This document shows positions 1 through 7,600 of a stretch of DNA of 23,258 nucleotides, piece after piece. A program made the translations under genes and the position numbers. The stretch lies in assembly GCF_938015485.1 (NCBI RefSeq), contig NZ_CALLVU010000047.1, forward strand, positions 1-23,258, given 5' to 3'. The notes beneath the pieces were generated by a model. That model was not told the DNA's origin and did not search any database. It saw only the letters and a list, made by a program, of their open reading frames with translations. Position 1 is the first letter of the stretch; every line of letters starts with the position of its first letter. This DNA comes from an uncultured Lachnoanaerobaculum sp. (GTDB lineage: Bacteria > Bacillota > Clostridia > Lachnospirales > Lachnospiraceae).

Positions 1-30
1 TTTTGTGGGGCTTATAAAATAATTATTTTA

Positions 31-79
31 GGACATAATCATTTATGCTTGACATGTCCGTATTATAATAGTCCAGGAC
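31..79. promoter_or_regulatory. cluster of GGACAT/ATGTCC palindromes around a TATAAT box
   Basis: GGACAT at 31-36 is the inverted partner of ATGTCC at 54-59. GACATGTC (51-58) is itself a perfect 8-bp palindrome, and GTCCAGGAC (71-79) is a second palindrome with one central base. A TATAAT hexamer lies between them at 64-69. No good -35 box sits 17 bp upstream of it; TTGACA at 49-54 is only 9 bp away. The arrangement resembles repressor sites flanking a promoter, but no target gene is visible, so this is only a candidate. Confidence 0.3.
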
Positions 80-105
80 AGGTGCATGAGTAAATAAACT
101 ATAAT

Positions 106-152
106 AAATCCCCTTTTACTTTTTTATGATATATTTAAGAAAAAGGGGATTT
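106..152. terminator. 12-bp hairpin, probable bidirectional terminator
   Basis: AAATCCCCTTTT (106-117) pairs perfectly with AAAAGGGGATTT (141-152) around a 23-base loop. Read leftwards it lies about 70 bases past the stop of the MATE exporter gene and could end that transcript. Read rightwards it could end a gene lying off the left edge. The U tract outside the stem is short in both directions; the A and T runs form the base of the stem. Confidence 0.6.
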
Positions 153-219
153 TATAATGAATGAGTTGTTAGAATAACTTGAATATATTAAAGACATATT
201 TTAAATATAGAATTATACA

Positions 220-1554
220 TCACTGTGATAAACTGATCATCCATGTGCGTTTCTTAAAAATAACAAGTGATACAACAAGTCTGAATATCTCTTCTGTAGT
301 AAGCAATGTATATACACCTACAATTCCCCATTTAAACATATATGCTGCAAGCATACAAAGCGGAATTCCTATACACCATGTTCCTATAATGTCAATAATC
401 ATTATAGTTTTTGTATTTCCTCCACTTCTTATAATGCCTCCTCCAAGAATCATATTTTCAACCTTTACCGGAGCATATAGGGCAAATATTACAAGAAGAA
501 TTTTTCCAAGCTCTTTTACATTATAATCCACCTGATAAAATCCTGTATAGACTCCTGCCGACAATATAAGAATTGATGATATAAAGACTGCACCTATTAA
601 CCCCACAATCATAATTTTCCCTGATTCCCTATATGCCTCCTCATACTCTTTCTTTCCAAGCCTCTTTCCTACCATAACACCTGCCGCAGCCGACAAACCG
701 CTTAAGGCACCCATAACCAGTCCCTGAATCGGAGCCGTAAGCATATATGCCGCAAGATTTGCCGTATCAAGATGCCCATACACTCCGGTTTCCACATTCT
801 GCCCCAAACTCCAGAGAAACTCACTTACAAGAATAGGTATAACCATTATAAAATAATCCGGTATGCTGATCCTTTTAAAATGTAATGACAATATCGGCTT
901 ATACCCATCTTTTTTGATGTAAATAATAAATCCGATAAAAATAAATATAAGGTTAAATAACTGAGAAACAAGGGTTGCAATTGCCGCACCTTTTATTCCC
1001 ATAGGTAAAAATCCGGCTTTTCCAAATATAAGTATATAATTAAGTCCTGTATTTACAGCTACAGCTAATAAACTTGCAAAAAACGGTATGACAGCATGCT
1101 CCTTGCAGCGCAGCCATGTCGATAAAATGATACTGATTGCCATCGGAATATATGAAAATGCTACAATGCGAAAATATACAGCACCCGTATTTATAATACC
1201 TACATCCTTTGTATACAGTCCAAGAATATTTGCAGGGAATATTCCTGATGCAAACAAAAATAATGCAGATATTATAACTGCACAGACCATGCTTATATCA
1301 AAGCTGCTCCATGCTTCTTTCATATCCTTTGCTCCGATAAACTGTGCTGTTAATATCCCTGCAACAGTGCCTACTGCACCGATTACCACAGAAAAAATCA
1401 AAGAAAAATTACCATACAGTCCAACTGCCGATATATTTATTTCCCCCAGCTGACCGATCATTATCTGGTCAATAATTGAAAATGATGCCTGCAACATGCT
1501 CTGCAATGTAACAGGAACAGCTATTTTACATAATGATTTACTAAACTCTGACAT
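220..1554 (-). CDS. MATE family multidrug/metabolite efflux transporter
   Basis: This 444-residue protein is a polytopic inner-membrane exporter of the MATE (NorM/DinF-like) family, which expels drugs or metabolites in exchange for Na+ or H+. The length is normal for the family. The sequence shows about twelve hydrophobic segments in two similar halves. The N-terminal part reads AVPVTLQSMLQASFSIIDQI, with the family feature of a small-residue first helix followed by D-Q at the second helix. The GLYGNFSLIFSVVIGAVGT stretch is typical of helix 2. The ATG start overlaps the stop of the upstream lacI-type gene by one base (TAATG), so the two are translationally coupled and share a promoter near 2782-2810. 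A role in exporting a compound sensed by that regulator is an inference. The substrate cannot be read from sequence. Confidence 0.9.
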   Translation of the reverse strand: MSEFSKSLCKIAVPVTLQSMLQASFSIIDQIMIGQLGEINISAVGLYGNFSLIFSVVIGAVGTVAGILTAQFIGAKDMKEAWSSFDISMVCAVIISALFLFASGIFPANILGLYTKDVGIINTGAVYFRIVAFSYIPMAISIILSTWLRCKEHAVIPFFASLLAVAVNTGLNYILIFGKAGFLPMGIKGAAIATLVSQLFNLIFIFIGFIIYIKKDGYKPILSLHFKRISIPDYFIMVIPILVSEFLWSLGQNVETGVYGHLDTANLAAYMLTAPIQGLVMGALSGLSAAAGVMVGKRLGKKEYEEAYRESGKIMIVGLIGAVFISSILILSAGVYTGFYQVDYNVKELGKILLVIFALYAPVKVENMILGGGIIRSGGNTKTIMIIDIIGTWCIGIPLCMLAAYMFKWGIVGVYTLLTTEEIFRLVVSLVIFKKRTWMISLSQ

Positions 1555-2564
1555 TATAATTCCCTTGTACTTTCTCTTTTTATAAGTTTTACCGGGAGAA
1601 CTATTCTTGTATCATATTCCTTCCCGTCACGCATATCTTCAATACATTTGATTGCAGCCTTTGCCCTTAAATATGCGTCTTGATGAATTGTAGTCAATGC
1701 CGGAACGCTTTCCCTGCTTGCCATACTGTCATCCATCCCGATTATTTGCAAATCCTTAGGAATCCGAACACCCCTCCCCTGTAAAAATTGCATAAAGTCC
1801 AGTGCATAATAATCAGATACTGCAAAAACTCCGGTAATATCAAGCTTTGAAAGTTCCAAAAACTTATCCTTATAAAATTGTACTCTCCCTTTCTTTGTAT
1901 TAGGTATTTTCCAGATTACAGTTTCTCCGGGAGCAAATGCTTCGCAAAATCCGTCGATGCGCTCCTTGTCCATACATATATAATTATCTGAAATACATAA
2001 TGCTTTTTTATGTCCAAGCTTCTTAAAATATTCCCCTGCCTTATAACCTCCGTCATAATGATCAATCACAAGATTAACAAATTTTGAGCATTTATCAAAA
2101 TAGCCGTCATATACAACAAAAGATATCCTCATCTGATTTCGCAGTCTTTCATAATTCTCTTCACAAAATCCCATCAGAATCAGCCCGTCCATATTCCACA
2201 TTGAAGCAAACACTATTACTTCATTGATATCTGTCGTTGTTTTTATCATAAGGAAATATCCTTTTTTATTTACCTCGTGAGAAAGTGCGTTTAATGACGA
2301 CATTACAAATCCGTCCTCTAAAACTCTGCCCTCATATTTGGGATGATCATTCACTACCACTCCGATAATTCTTGAATTATTTCTTGCAAGCAAAATTCCT
2401 GCTATATTAGGAATATATCCGGTCTTTTCAAGCTCCTGTTGAACCCTTTTTACCGTTTCATCCGAAATTTTGCCGGTTTTACCATGAATCACATTTGAAA
2501 CCGTTGCTGTACTTAGCCCCAGCGCATCTGCAACATCAACAATTCTAACTCTGCTCTGTGCCAT
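1554..2564 (-). CDS. LacI/GalR family transcriptional regulator
   Basis: This 336-residue protein has the LacI family layout. An N-terminal helix-turn-helix spans residues 8-28 (VADALGLSTATVSNVIHG). A hinge helix follows at about 51-61 (IPNIAGILLA), then a periplasmic-binding-protein-like effector domain. The hinge has Gly-Ile where many family members have Ala-Arg. The C-terminal part ends with the usual HQDAYLRAKAAIKCIED-type helix. The gene is the first of a two-gene unit with the MATE exporter, and its stop overlaps the exporter's start. Autoregulation is likely, because a 16-bp palindrome with central CG (2812-2827) lies against the -35 box of the upstream promoter. Most LacI members sense sugars or nucleosides. 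The effector here is unknown, and pairing with a MATE exporter rather than sugar genes is less usual. Confidence 0.93.
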   Translation of the reverse strand: MAQSRVRIVDVADALGLSTATVSNVIHGKTGKISDETVKRVQQELEKTGYIPNIAGILLARNNSRIIGVVVNDHPKYEGRVLEDGFVMSSLNALSHEVNKKGYFLMIKTTTDINEVIVFASMWNMDGLILMGFCEENYERLRNQMRISFVVYDGYFDKCSKFVNLVIDHYDGGYKAGEYFKKLGHKKALCISDNYICMDKERIDGFCEAFAPGETVIWKIPNTKKGRVQFYKDKFLELSKLDITGVFAVSDYYALDFMQFLQGRGVRIPKDLQIIGMDDSMASRESVPALTTIHQDAYLRAKAAIKCIEDMRDGKEYDTRIVLPVKLIKRESTREL

Positions 2565-2775
2565 ACCATTTCTTCTTTTCCTGTTATTCTAAAAATGTTG
2601 TATCCCTTTAGGCTCCTACTCATAGTAAATAGCAAAACAATTTGCCGTTTACTAAAAGTCTTTTGCATGTGCATGAATTTGCAGAGGAATTTTGCAGCTT
2701 GTGAAACGCAAATCCGGTGCAACAACAGCAAATGCCGCCTATCTGCAAGTATAGAGGATAAATTTTCCTCTAGAC
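2565..2775 (-). promoter_or_regulatory. long 5' leader of the lacI-type/MATE transcript
   Basis: If transcription starts just past the -10 box at 2782-2787, about 210 bases are transcribed before the regulator's ATG. This leader holds a hairpin near its 5' end (TAGAGGA 2752-2758 with TCCTCTA 2766-2772). It also holds several GCAAA/TTTGC repeats that can form small stem-loops, for example GCAAA-TTGT-TTTGC near 2635-2650. I could not match it to a known riboswitch class; in particular it shows no recognisable guanidine (ykkC) core. Frames across it lack family features and look spurious. The leader boundary is inferred from the promoter call. Confidence 0.3.
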
Positions 2776-2781
2776 AAATCC

Positions 2782-2810
2782 ATTGTACAATAGGAATGTA
2801 ACCTTCACAA
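2782..2810 (-). promoter_or_regulatory. promoter of the lacI-type/MATE operon
   Basis: On the minus strand TTGTGA (2805-2810) and TACAAT (2782-2787) are separated by exactly 17 bases, a good sigma-A promoter. It points to the lacI-type gene. A palindromic operator candidate sits one base upstream of the -35 box. Confidence 0.6.
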
Positions 2811-2811
2811 C

Positions 2812-2827
2812 GGTTAAACGCATAACC
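2812..2827. promoter_or_regulatory. candidate LacI-family operator
   Basis: GGTTAAACGCATAACC is a 16-bp imperfect palindrome (half sites GGTTAAAC and GGTTATGC) with CG at its exact centre, the classic form of a LacI/GalR operator. It abuts the -35 box of the promoter for the adjacent lacI-type gene. A further TAACC half site lies at 2799-2803 inside the promoter spacer. The likely ligand is the regulator encoded at 1554-2564, which would make the unit autoregulated. This is inferred from form and position only. Confidence 0.5.
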
Positions 2828-3081
2828 TTTCACAAAATTTATGTCTAATTTTTGTATTCTTTTGTTATATTAATAATAATTATCTATTATATCAAAACAG
2901 AACGTTGCTAATAGATAATCATTTATCTATTTTACAACGTTCCATTTATAAATTTACCTATCCTCTATTCAGGCTAATCGTTTTCATAATTTAATAAAAA
3001 ATCTATTGTAGTTTCATCCGGTAAATTATTATGTATACAAATCTGTTTCATAGTTAATATCTATAAAATATAAAATCAATG
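2828..3081. other. AT-rich divergent intergenic region between lacI-type gene and rqcH
   Basis: No gene was seen. The stretch contains a large hairpin (2900-2942, listed separately), an extra copy of TTATCTATTA at about 2880-2889, and a sequence (TGAAAACGATTAGCC on the minus strand, 2972-2986) that matches only part of the CcpA cre consensus and is not called. The rest is featureless AT-rich DNA up to the rqcH promoter. Confidence 0.5.
2900..2942. repeat. 43-bp interrupted inverted repeat with AACGTT arms
   Basis: GAACGTTG (2900-2907) pairs with CAACGTTC (2935-2942). Inside these arms AATAGATAA (2910-2918) pairs with TTATCTATT (2923-2931) around a TCAT loop. A small asymmetric bulge (CT against TTA) separates the two stems, giving 17 base pairs in all. 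There is no U tract, so it is not a standard terminator. It may be a protein-binding site (AACGTT is a common LacI-family core), a mobile-element remnant or a structured RNA end. Function unknown. Confidence 0.55.
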
Positions 3082-3110
3082 TTGTATTTTATAAGATATA
3101 GAATTATACT
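3082..3110 (+). promoter_or_regulatory. promoter of rqcH
   Basis: TTGTAT (3082-3087) and TATACT (3105-3110) are spaced by 17 bases and lie 30 bases before the rqcH start codon. The transcript leader would be about 25 bases and includes the AGAGG ribosome site. Confidence 0.65.
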
Positions 3111-3140
3111 AACTTGTATATTTTAGAACAGAGGTAAACA

Positions 3141-4883
3141 ATGGCTTTTGACGGTATAGTTATATCAAATTTATCATATGAGCTTCATTCAAATCTGGTT
3201 GGGGGCAGAATATCAAAGATTTCCATGCCTGAGGATAATGAGCTTATTTTTACAATAAAGAACAATGCAAAGACTTACAGGCTTTTGGTATCCGCAAGTG
3301 CTTCACTGCCGCTTGTGTATCTTACGGATGTCAATAAACCTTCTCCTAAGGTGGCTCCGGCGTTTTTGATGTTGCTTAGAAAATATATAGGCACGGCAAA
3401 GATAAATGATATATTTCAGATGGGCCTTGAGAGAATACTTTGCTTTGAGCTTGAACATTTAAACGAGCTTGGCGATCTAAGCCACAAGCGAATGTATATT
3501 GAAATAATGGGCAAGCACTCAAATATTATATTTACAGACGAAAACAATAAAATAATAGATTCAATAAAGAGAATCTCCGCAAATATGAGTTCTCTAAGAG
3601 AGGTACTTCCGGGAAGAGAATATTTTCTGCCTGAAGAACTTAAGAAAAAAGAGCTGTTAAATACGGAACTTGAAGAATTTATAGAGATTTTAAAATCAAA
3701 GGAATACCCTCTTTCAAAGTCGATATACATGAACTTTGCAGGTATAAGTCCGCTTATAGCCGAGGAAATAATCTTAAGAGCATCGCTCCCCTCACAGGCT
3801 CCTTCCACATCTCTTAGTGAACTTGAGTACACTCACCTGTTTCATACAATACATAATCTGCTTGAAGATATAAACACTCACAACTTTACTCCGAACATAA
3901 TATATAAAGGTGAAGAGGCGGTTGAGTTTTCTTCAATAAATCTTTATTCATATGAAGGTAAAGATTACAAAAGAGAATCTTTTGACTCAGTAAGCAAGAT
4001 GCTTTATGATTTTTATTCATCCAGAGAAGCATTTGTACTTAACAGACAGAAAAGTTCGGATTTACGACGTATTGTAAATACGGCACTTGAAAGAACAAGT
4101 AAAAAATATGACCTTCAGGAAAAGCAGCTTCAGGATGCCGATAAAAAGGATATCTACAGAGTATACGGAGACCTTTTAAATACCTACGGCTACAGCCTTA
4201 AGGGTGGAGAGAGTTCCTTTACTACAGAAAATTTCTATGATGATAATAAGGAAATCACCATACCGCTTGATAAAAACAAGTCTGCAAAGGAAAATGCAAA
4301 GAAATACTATGACAAGTATGCAAAGCTTAGCAGAACCACAAAGGCTCTAAGCGAAGAGATTTTAAAGACAAAAAATGATATGGAACATCTGCAATCCATT
4401 CAAACCGCATTGGAGGTTTCAAGTGATGATGAGAGCCTCTCTCAGATTCGTCAGGAACTTGTGGATTTCGGATATATCAAAAAACACTCCTCAGCCAAAA
4501 AGCAAAAAATCACCTCACATCCTTATCACTACATTTCAAGTGACGGATATGATATATATGTAGGTAAGAACAATTACCAAAATGAAGAGCTTACTTTTAA
4601 GGTTGCTACCGGAAATGACTGGTGGTTTCATGCCAAGGGAATACCGGGTTCACATGTGATTTTAAAATCAAACAATGAAGAGGAACTTCCTGACAGAGCT
4701 TATGAAGAAGCCGCCGCTCTTGCAGCCTTTTATTCCAAGGCAAAGGATGCGGATAAGGTGGAAGTTGACTACATTCAAAAGAAAAATATAAAAAAAGTTG
4801 CAGGTACCGCTCCCGGATTTGTAATCTACCACTCCAACTGGTCAATGGTAGCCACACCGAAGGCGAATCTGCAACAAAAATAA
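3141..4883 (+). CDS. rqcH: ribosome-associated quality control factor RqcH (NFACT/FbpA family)
   Basis: RqcH (formerly FbpA or YloA, annotated as a fibronectin-binding protein) is the bacterial homologue of Rqc2/NEMF. It binds split 50S subunits carrying stalled peptidyl-tRNA and recruits Ala-tRNA to add C-terminal alanine tails that mark the peptide for degradation. The 580-residue length is normal. NFACT-N covers roughly residues 1-200, coiled-coil helices about 290-440, and the NFACT-R domain about 465-570 with the hallmark GNDWWFHAKGIPGSHVIL. The E121-I122-M123 triad is present. Residue 97 in the pair before Ile is Glu (E97-R98), where the described B. subtilis pair is Asp-Arg. The ATG is preceded by AGAGG and its own promoter. 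The gene is monocistronic, converges on mgtA and shares a hairpin terminator with it. Confidence 0.95.
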   Translation: MAFDGIVISNLSYELHSNLVGGRISKISMPEDNELIFTIKNNAKTYRLLVSASASLPLVYLTDVNKPSPKVAPAFLMLLRKYIGTAKINDIFQMGLERILCFELEHLNELGDLSHKRMYIEIMGKHSNIIFTDENNKIIDSIKRISANMSSLREVLPGREYFLPEELKKKELLNTELEEFIEILKSKEYPLSKSIYMNFAGISPLIAEEIILRASLPSQAPSTSLSELEYTHLFHTIHNLLEDINTHNFTPNIIYKGEEAVEFSSINLYSYEGKDYKRESFDSVSKMLYDFYSSREAFVLNRQKSSDLRRIVNTALERTSKKYDLQEKQLQDADKKDIYRVYGDLLNTYGYSLKGGESSFTTENFYDDNKEITIPLDKNKSAKENAKKYYDKYAKLSRTTKALSEEILKTKNDMEHLQSIQTALEVSSDDESLSQIRQELVDFGYIKKHSSAKKQKITSHPYHYISSDGYDIYVGKNNYQNEELTFKVATGNDWWFHAKGIPGSHVILKSNNEEELPDRAYEEAAALAAFYSKAKDADKVEVDYIQKKNIKKVAGTAPGFVIYHSNWSMVATPKANLQQK

Positions 4884-4891
4884 ATTATATG

Positions 4892-4945
4892 GGCTTTATT
4901 CACTGCTACAGCCACTCTTTGTGGTAGCGAATATAAGCCTTTTTT
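4892..4945. terminator. terminator of rqcH, overlapping the 3' end of mgtA
   Basis: GGCTT-TATTC-GCTA-CCAC (from 4892) pairs with GTGG-TAGC-GAATA-AAGCC (ending 4939) around a TCTTT loop, with small bulges. Six T residues (4940-4945) follow in the rqcH direction, giving a strong intrinsic terminator. The right arm lies inside the mgtA coding region (stop codon 4906-4908). In the other direction the stem is followed by a weaker ATTTATTTTT stretch and may also end the mgtA operon. Confidence 0.8.
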
Positions 4946-7599
4946 ACTGCCGTAACAAGTATCATATATGCCAATACACATGGTATAAGATATAAAAAGA
5001 ATGATAAAGGCAATGCAACAAATCCTATCGCCTTACCAAGCAAAGTAAACGGTATTATAGTAATAACTATGATTCCGAAGAAATTAAGCATTGTAAGAGG
5101 AGCCGATGCTCTACTTTGTATAAAAGGTAACTTCATAGTACGAATCATATGTATAACCAGCGATTGGCTCCACATTGACTCGACAAACCAGCCTGCCTGA
5201 AACATTGCCACATAGGTAACTCTGATACGGTTAAGCTCATCACCGCTAAAATGACTTGCAAGATTATTATATATAACTCCGTGACTTACAAAATGAGGGC
5301 AGAACACAAAGTACATAAATGCAAATGTCATAAAGTCAAATATTGAACTTGTAGGTCCTATCCATATCATAAACTTGCCTATACTTGAAGCATCCCATTT
5401 TTTCGGCAGCTTGATAAACTCTTCGTCCACATTGTCCCAAGGAATTGCACTGCAACATGAATCATATATAAGATTGAGCAAAATAAGGTGCATACTCTCC
5501 ATAGGTAAAAAAGGTAAAAGTGCTGAAGCACCGAGAACTGAGAACATATTTCCGAAGTTTGAAGATGCGGTCATCTTGATATACTTTATCATATTTGCAA
5601 AGGTCTTTCGTCCTTCTATAATTCCGGACTCCAAAACCATAAGGTCTTTTTCAAGAAGTATGATATCTGCAGACTCCTTAGCCACATCCACTGCGGTATC
5701 TACAGAGATACCTATATCGGCCACCTTCATAGCTGCAGCATCATTGATACCGTCACCCATAAATCCTACAGTATGTCCGTTCTCTCTAAGCACGGATACG
5801 ACTCTTGACTTCTGGCTTGGAGTAAGCTTTGCAAAGACATCCGTCACCTCTGCCACTTTCTTAAGCTCATCGTCATCCATCTTTTCAATATCACCGCCAA
5901 GCAGCATATTTTTTACTTCAAGACCTACCTGATTACATATGGTCTTTGTAACCTTTTCATTGTCTCCTGTAAGAATCTTTGTTCTTACACCATGCTCTTT
6001 TAATGCCTTTATCGCACCTGCAGCCGATTCCTTAGGCGGATCCAAAAACGCAAGATACCCCATAAGTATCATGTCACATTCATCATCCACACTGCAGCTT
6101 TGTTTTTCTACATCTTTTCTTGCAATGGCAAGTACACGAAATCCCTTTACATTGAGGTCGTCAACAGTATCAAGGATTTTTTTTCTGAAGTCGTTTGTAA
6201 TAGGCTCTACATTTCCGTTGTACTCGGCATATGAGCATACGGCAAGCATCTCTTCAACGGCACCCTTTGTAACCATCTTTATTGTGCCTGCACGATTTTG
6301 TACTACCGTTGTAAGTCTTCGCCTGCTGAAGTCAAACGGTATCTCGTCAATCTTTTTATAGTTTTCCGACAAATCAAGAAGCTGTGAGTCGTTTGCCTCC
6401 TCTTCCTCAGTCCTTTGAATAATGGCAAGGTCCATAAGATTCTTATAACCCGTCTGAAAATAGCTGTTAAGATATCCGTATCTAAGTACTCTTGAATCCT
6501 CATCTCCCTTTATATTAAGGTGATATTCAAGTACAACTCTGTCCTGTGTCAAAGTTCCGGTCTTATCCGTACACAAAATATCCATCGCACCGAAGTTTTG
6601 TATTGAATTCAGATTCTTTACAATGGTTTTCTTCCTGCTCATTGAAACCGCACCTTTTGCAAGACAGCTTGTTACAATCATAGGAAGCATCTCAGGAGTA
6701 AGTCCGACCGCAATGGATATTGCAAACAAAAATGCCGAAATCCAGTTTCCTTTTGTAACACCGTTAATTACAAATACCAAGGGCACCATTACAAGCATAA
6801 ATCTTATAAGTACCCATGAAACGGCGTTTACACCCTTTGTAAAGTTGGTCTCCACAGACTCCGTGGCTATTGCCGATGTCATTGAGCCGAAAAGTGTGTT
6901 GTCTCCTACAGATACAACTATCGCCGTAGCACTTCCCGATATGACATTGCTGCCCATAAAAGCTATATTTGTATACTCTGTTATATTATCCTTTTTCTCA
7001 CAGACTGTTGCCAGCTTTTCAATAGGCTCACTCTCACCGCTAAGACTTGACTGACTGACAAAGAGATCCTTTGCCTCTATTATCCTTACATCTGCGGGAA
7101 TCATGTCACCGGCTGAAAGATATACAATATCACCTACCACCACTTCATCAAGAGGTATCTCTATATGACTTTTATTCTGTCTTGTAACCGTACAGGTGGT
7201 GGTAATCATAGCTAAAAGCTTCGCCGCCGCGTCACCGCTTCTGCTCTCCTGAATAAATCTCAACACACCCGATACAAATACCATTGTAAGTATGATAATC
7301 ACCGTTACAGGATTGAAGTCTTTTTTTGTATTTCCGAACATATGAAGTATAGGAAATATGATATCGGTAACTGTGGAAACTACCGCAAGACAAATAAGCA
7401 CCACCGTAAAAGGATTTATAAATGCCTCCGCCAATCTTTCTACAATAGATTTTTTCTTTTCTTTTTTTACCTTATTTGAGCCGTATTTATCTCTGCTCTC
7501 ATCCACCTCTTCTTCAGTAAGTCCGCTTAAATTTATATTCAAATATTCTTCTATGTCCTCAACCTTGTGAGTGGCCATATATTCAATATTTGTGTTCAT
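4906..7599 (-). CDS. mgtA: magnesium-transporting P-type ATPase, MgtA type
   Basis: This is a P-type (P3B) ATPase of the MgtA/MgtB family, which imports Mg2+ across the cytoplasmic membrane at the expense of ATP. The protein is 897 residues, as expected. Visible features include an N-terminal cation-ATPase domain and the SLSGESEPIEK actuator motif. The phosphorylation site is CTDKTGTLT with Asp345 as the phosphorylated residue. The hinge GDGINDAAAM and a C-terminal bundle of six hydrophobic segments follow. A TTG frame start exists at 7611, but the ATG at 7599 is preferred. It lies one base after the gpsA stop, with only a weak GGA ribosome site, which fits translational coupling. It is the last gene of the DUF512-der-plsY-gpsA-mgtA operon. 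No room exists for its own Mg2+-sensing leader. Confidence 0.93.
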   Translation of the reverse strand: MNTNIEYMATHKVEDIEEYLNINLSGLTEEEVDESRDKYGSNKVKKEKKKSIVERLAEAFINPFTVVLICLAVVSTVTDIIFPILHMFGNTKKDFNPVTVIIILTMVFVSGVLRFIQESRSGDAAAKLLAMITTTCTVTRQNKSHIEIPLDEVVVGDIVYLSAGDMIPADVRIIEAKDLFVSQSSLSGESEPIEKLATVCEKKDNITEYTNIAFMGSNVISGSATAIVVSVGDNTLFGSMTSAIATESVETNFTKGVNAVSWVLIRFMLVMVPLVFVINGVTKGNWISAFLFAISIAVGLTPEMLPMIVTSCLAKGAVSMSRKKTIVKNLNSIQNFGAMDILCTDKTGTLTQDRVVLEYHLNIKGDEDSRVLRYGYLNSYFQTGYKNLMDLAIIQRTEEEEANDSQLLDLSENYKKIDEIPFDFSRRRLTTVVQNRAGTIKMVTKGAVEEMLAVCSYAEYNGNVEPITNDFRKKILDTVDDLNVKGFRVLAIARKDVEKQSCSVDDECDMILMGYLAFLDPPKESAAGAIKALKEHGVRTKILTGDNEKVTKTICNQVGLEVKNMLLGGDIEKMDDDELKKVAEVTDVFAKLTPSQKSRVVSVLRENGHTVGFMGDGINDAAAMKVADIGISVDTAVDVAKESADIILLEKDLMVLESGIIEGRKTFANMIKYIKMTASSNFGNMFSVLGASALLPFLPMESMHLILLNLIYDSCCSAIPWDNVDEEFIKLPKKWDASSIGKFMIWIGPTSSIFDFMTFAFMYFVFCPHFVSHGVIYNNLASHFSGDELNRIRVTYVAMFQAGWFVESMWSQSLVIHMIRTMKLPFIQSRASAPLTMLNFFGIIVITIIPFTLLGKAIGFVALPLSFFLYLIPCVLAYMILVTAVKKAYIRYHKEWL

Positions 7600-7600
7600 A

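Larger units (their letters stand above)
1..219. other. left-edge intergenic region, no gene recognised
   Basis: No open frame of convincing length or with a good ribosome site was seen here on either strand. The stretch is AT-rich. It holds a cluster of GGAC/GTCC palindromes (31-79) around a TATAAT box (64-69), then a 12-bp hairpin (106-152). A six-codon frame (ATG at 157) after the hairpin is too short to call. The region lies downstream of the MATE exporter gene, so it may be the trailer of that gene plus the start or end of something outside the window. Confidence 0.6.

Noticed and set aside
49..69. TTGACA and TATAAT as a standard promoter at the left edge
   Set aside because: The spacer is only 9 bases, too short for sigma-A recognition.
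2513..2833. 106-codon frame on the minus strand across the lacI leader
   Set aside because: It overlaps the lacI-type start in another frame, spans the promoter's downstream hairpin, is rich in Cys/His/Leu without family features, and has no convincing ribosome site.
2972..2986. CcpA cre-like site TGAAAACGATTAGCC
   Set aside because: The left half and central CG fit, but the right end lacks the conserved CA, and it is not placed on a promoter.
5375..7054. Long plus-strand frames opposite mgtA
   Set aside because: They are rich in Ser, Pro and Ile in the pattern of antisense shadows of a conserved P-type ATPase, and have no homology features.
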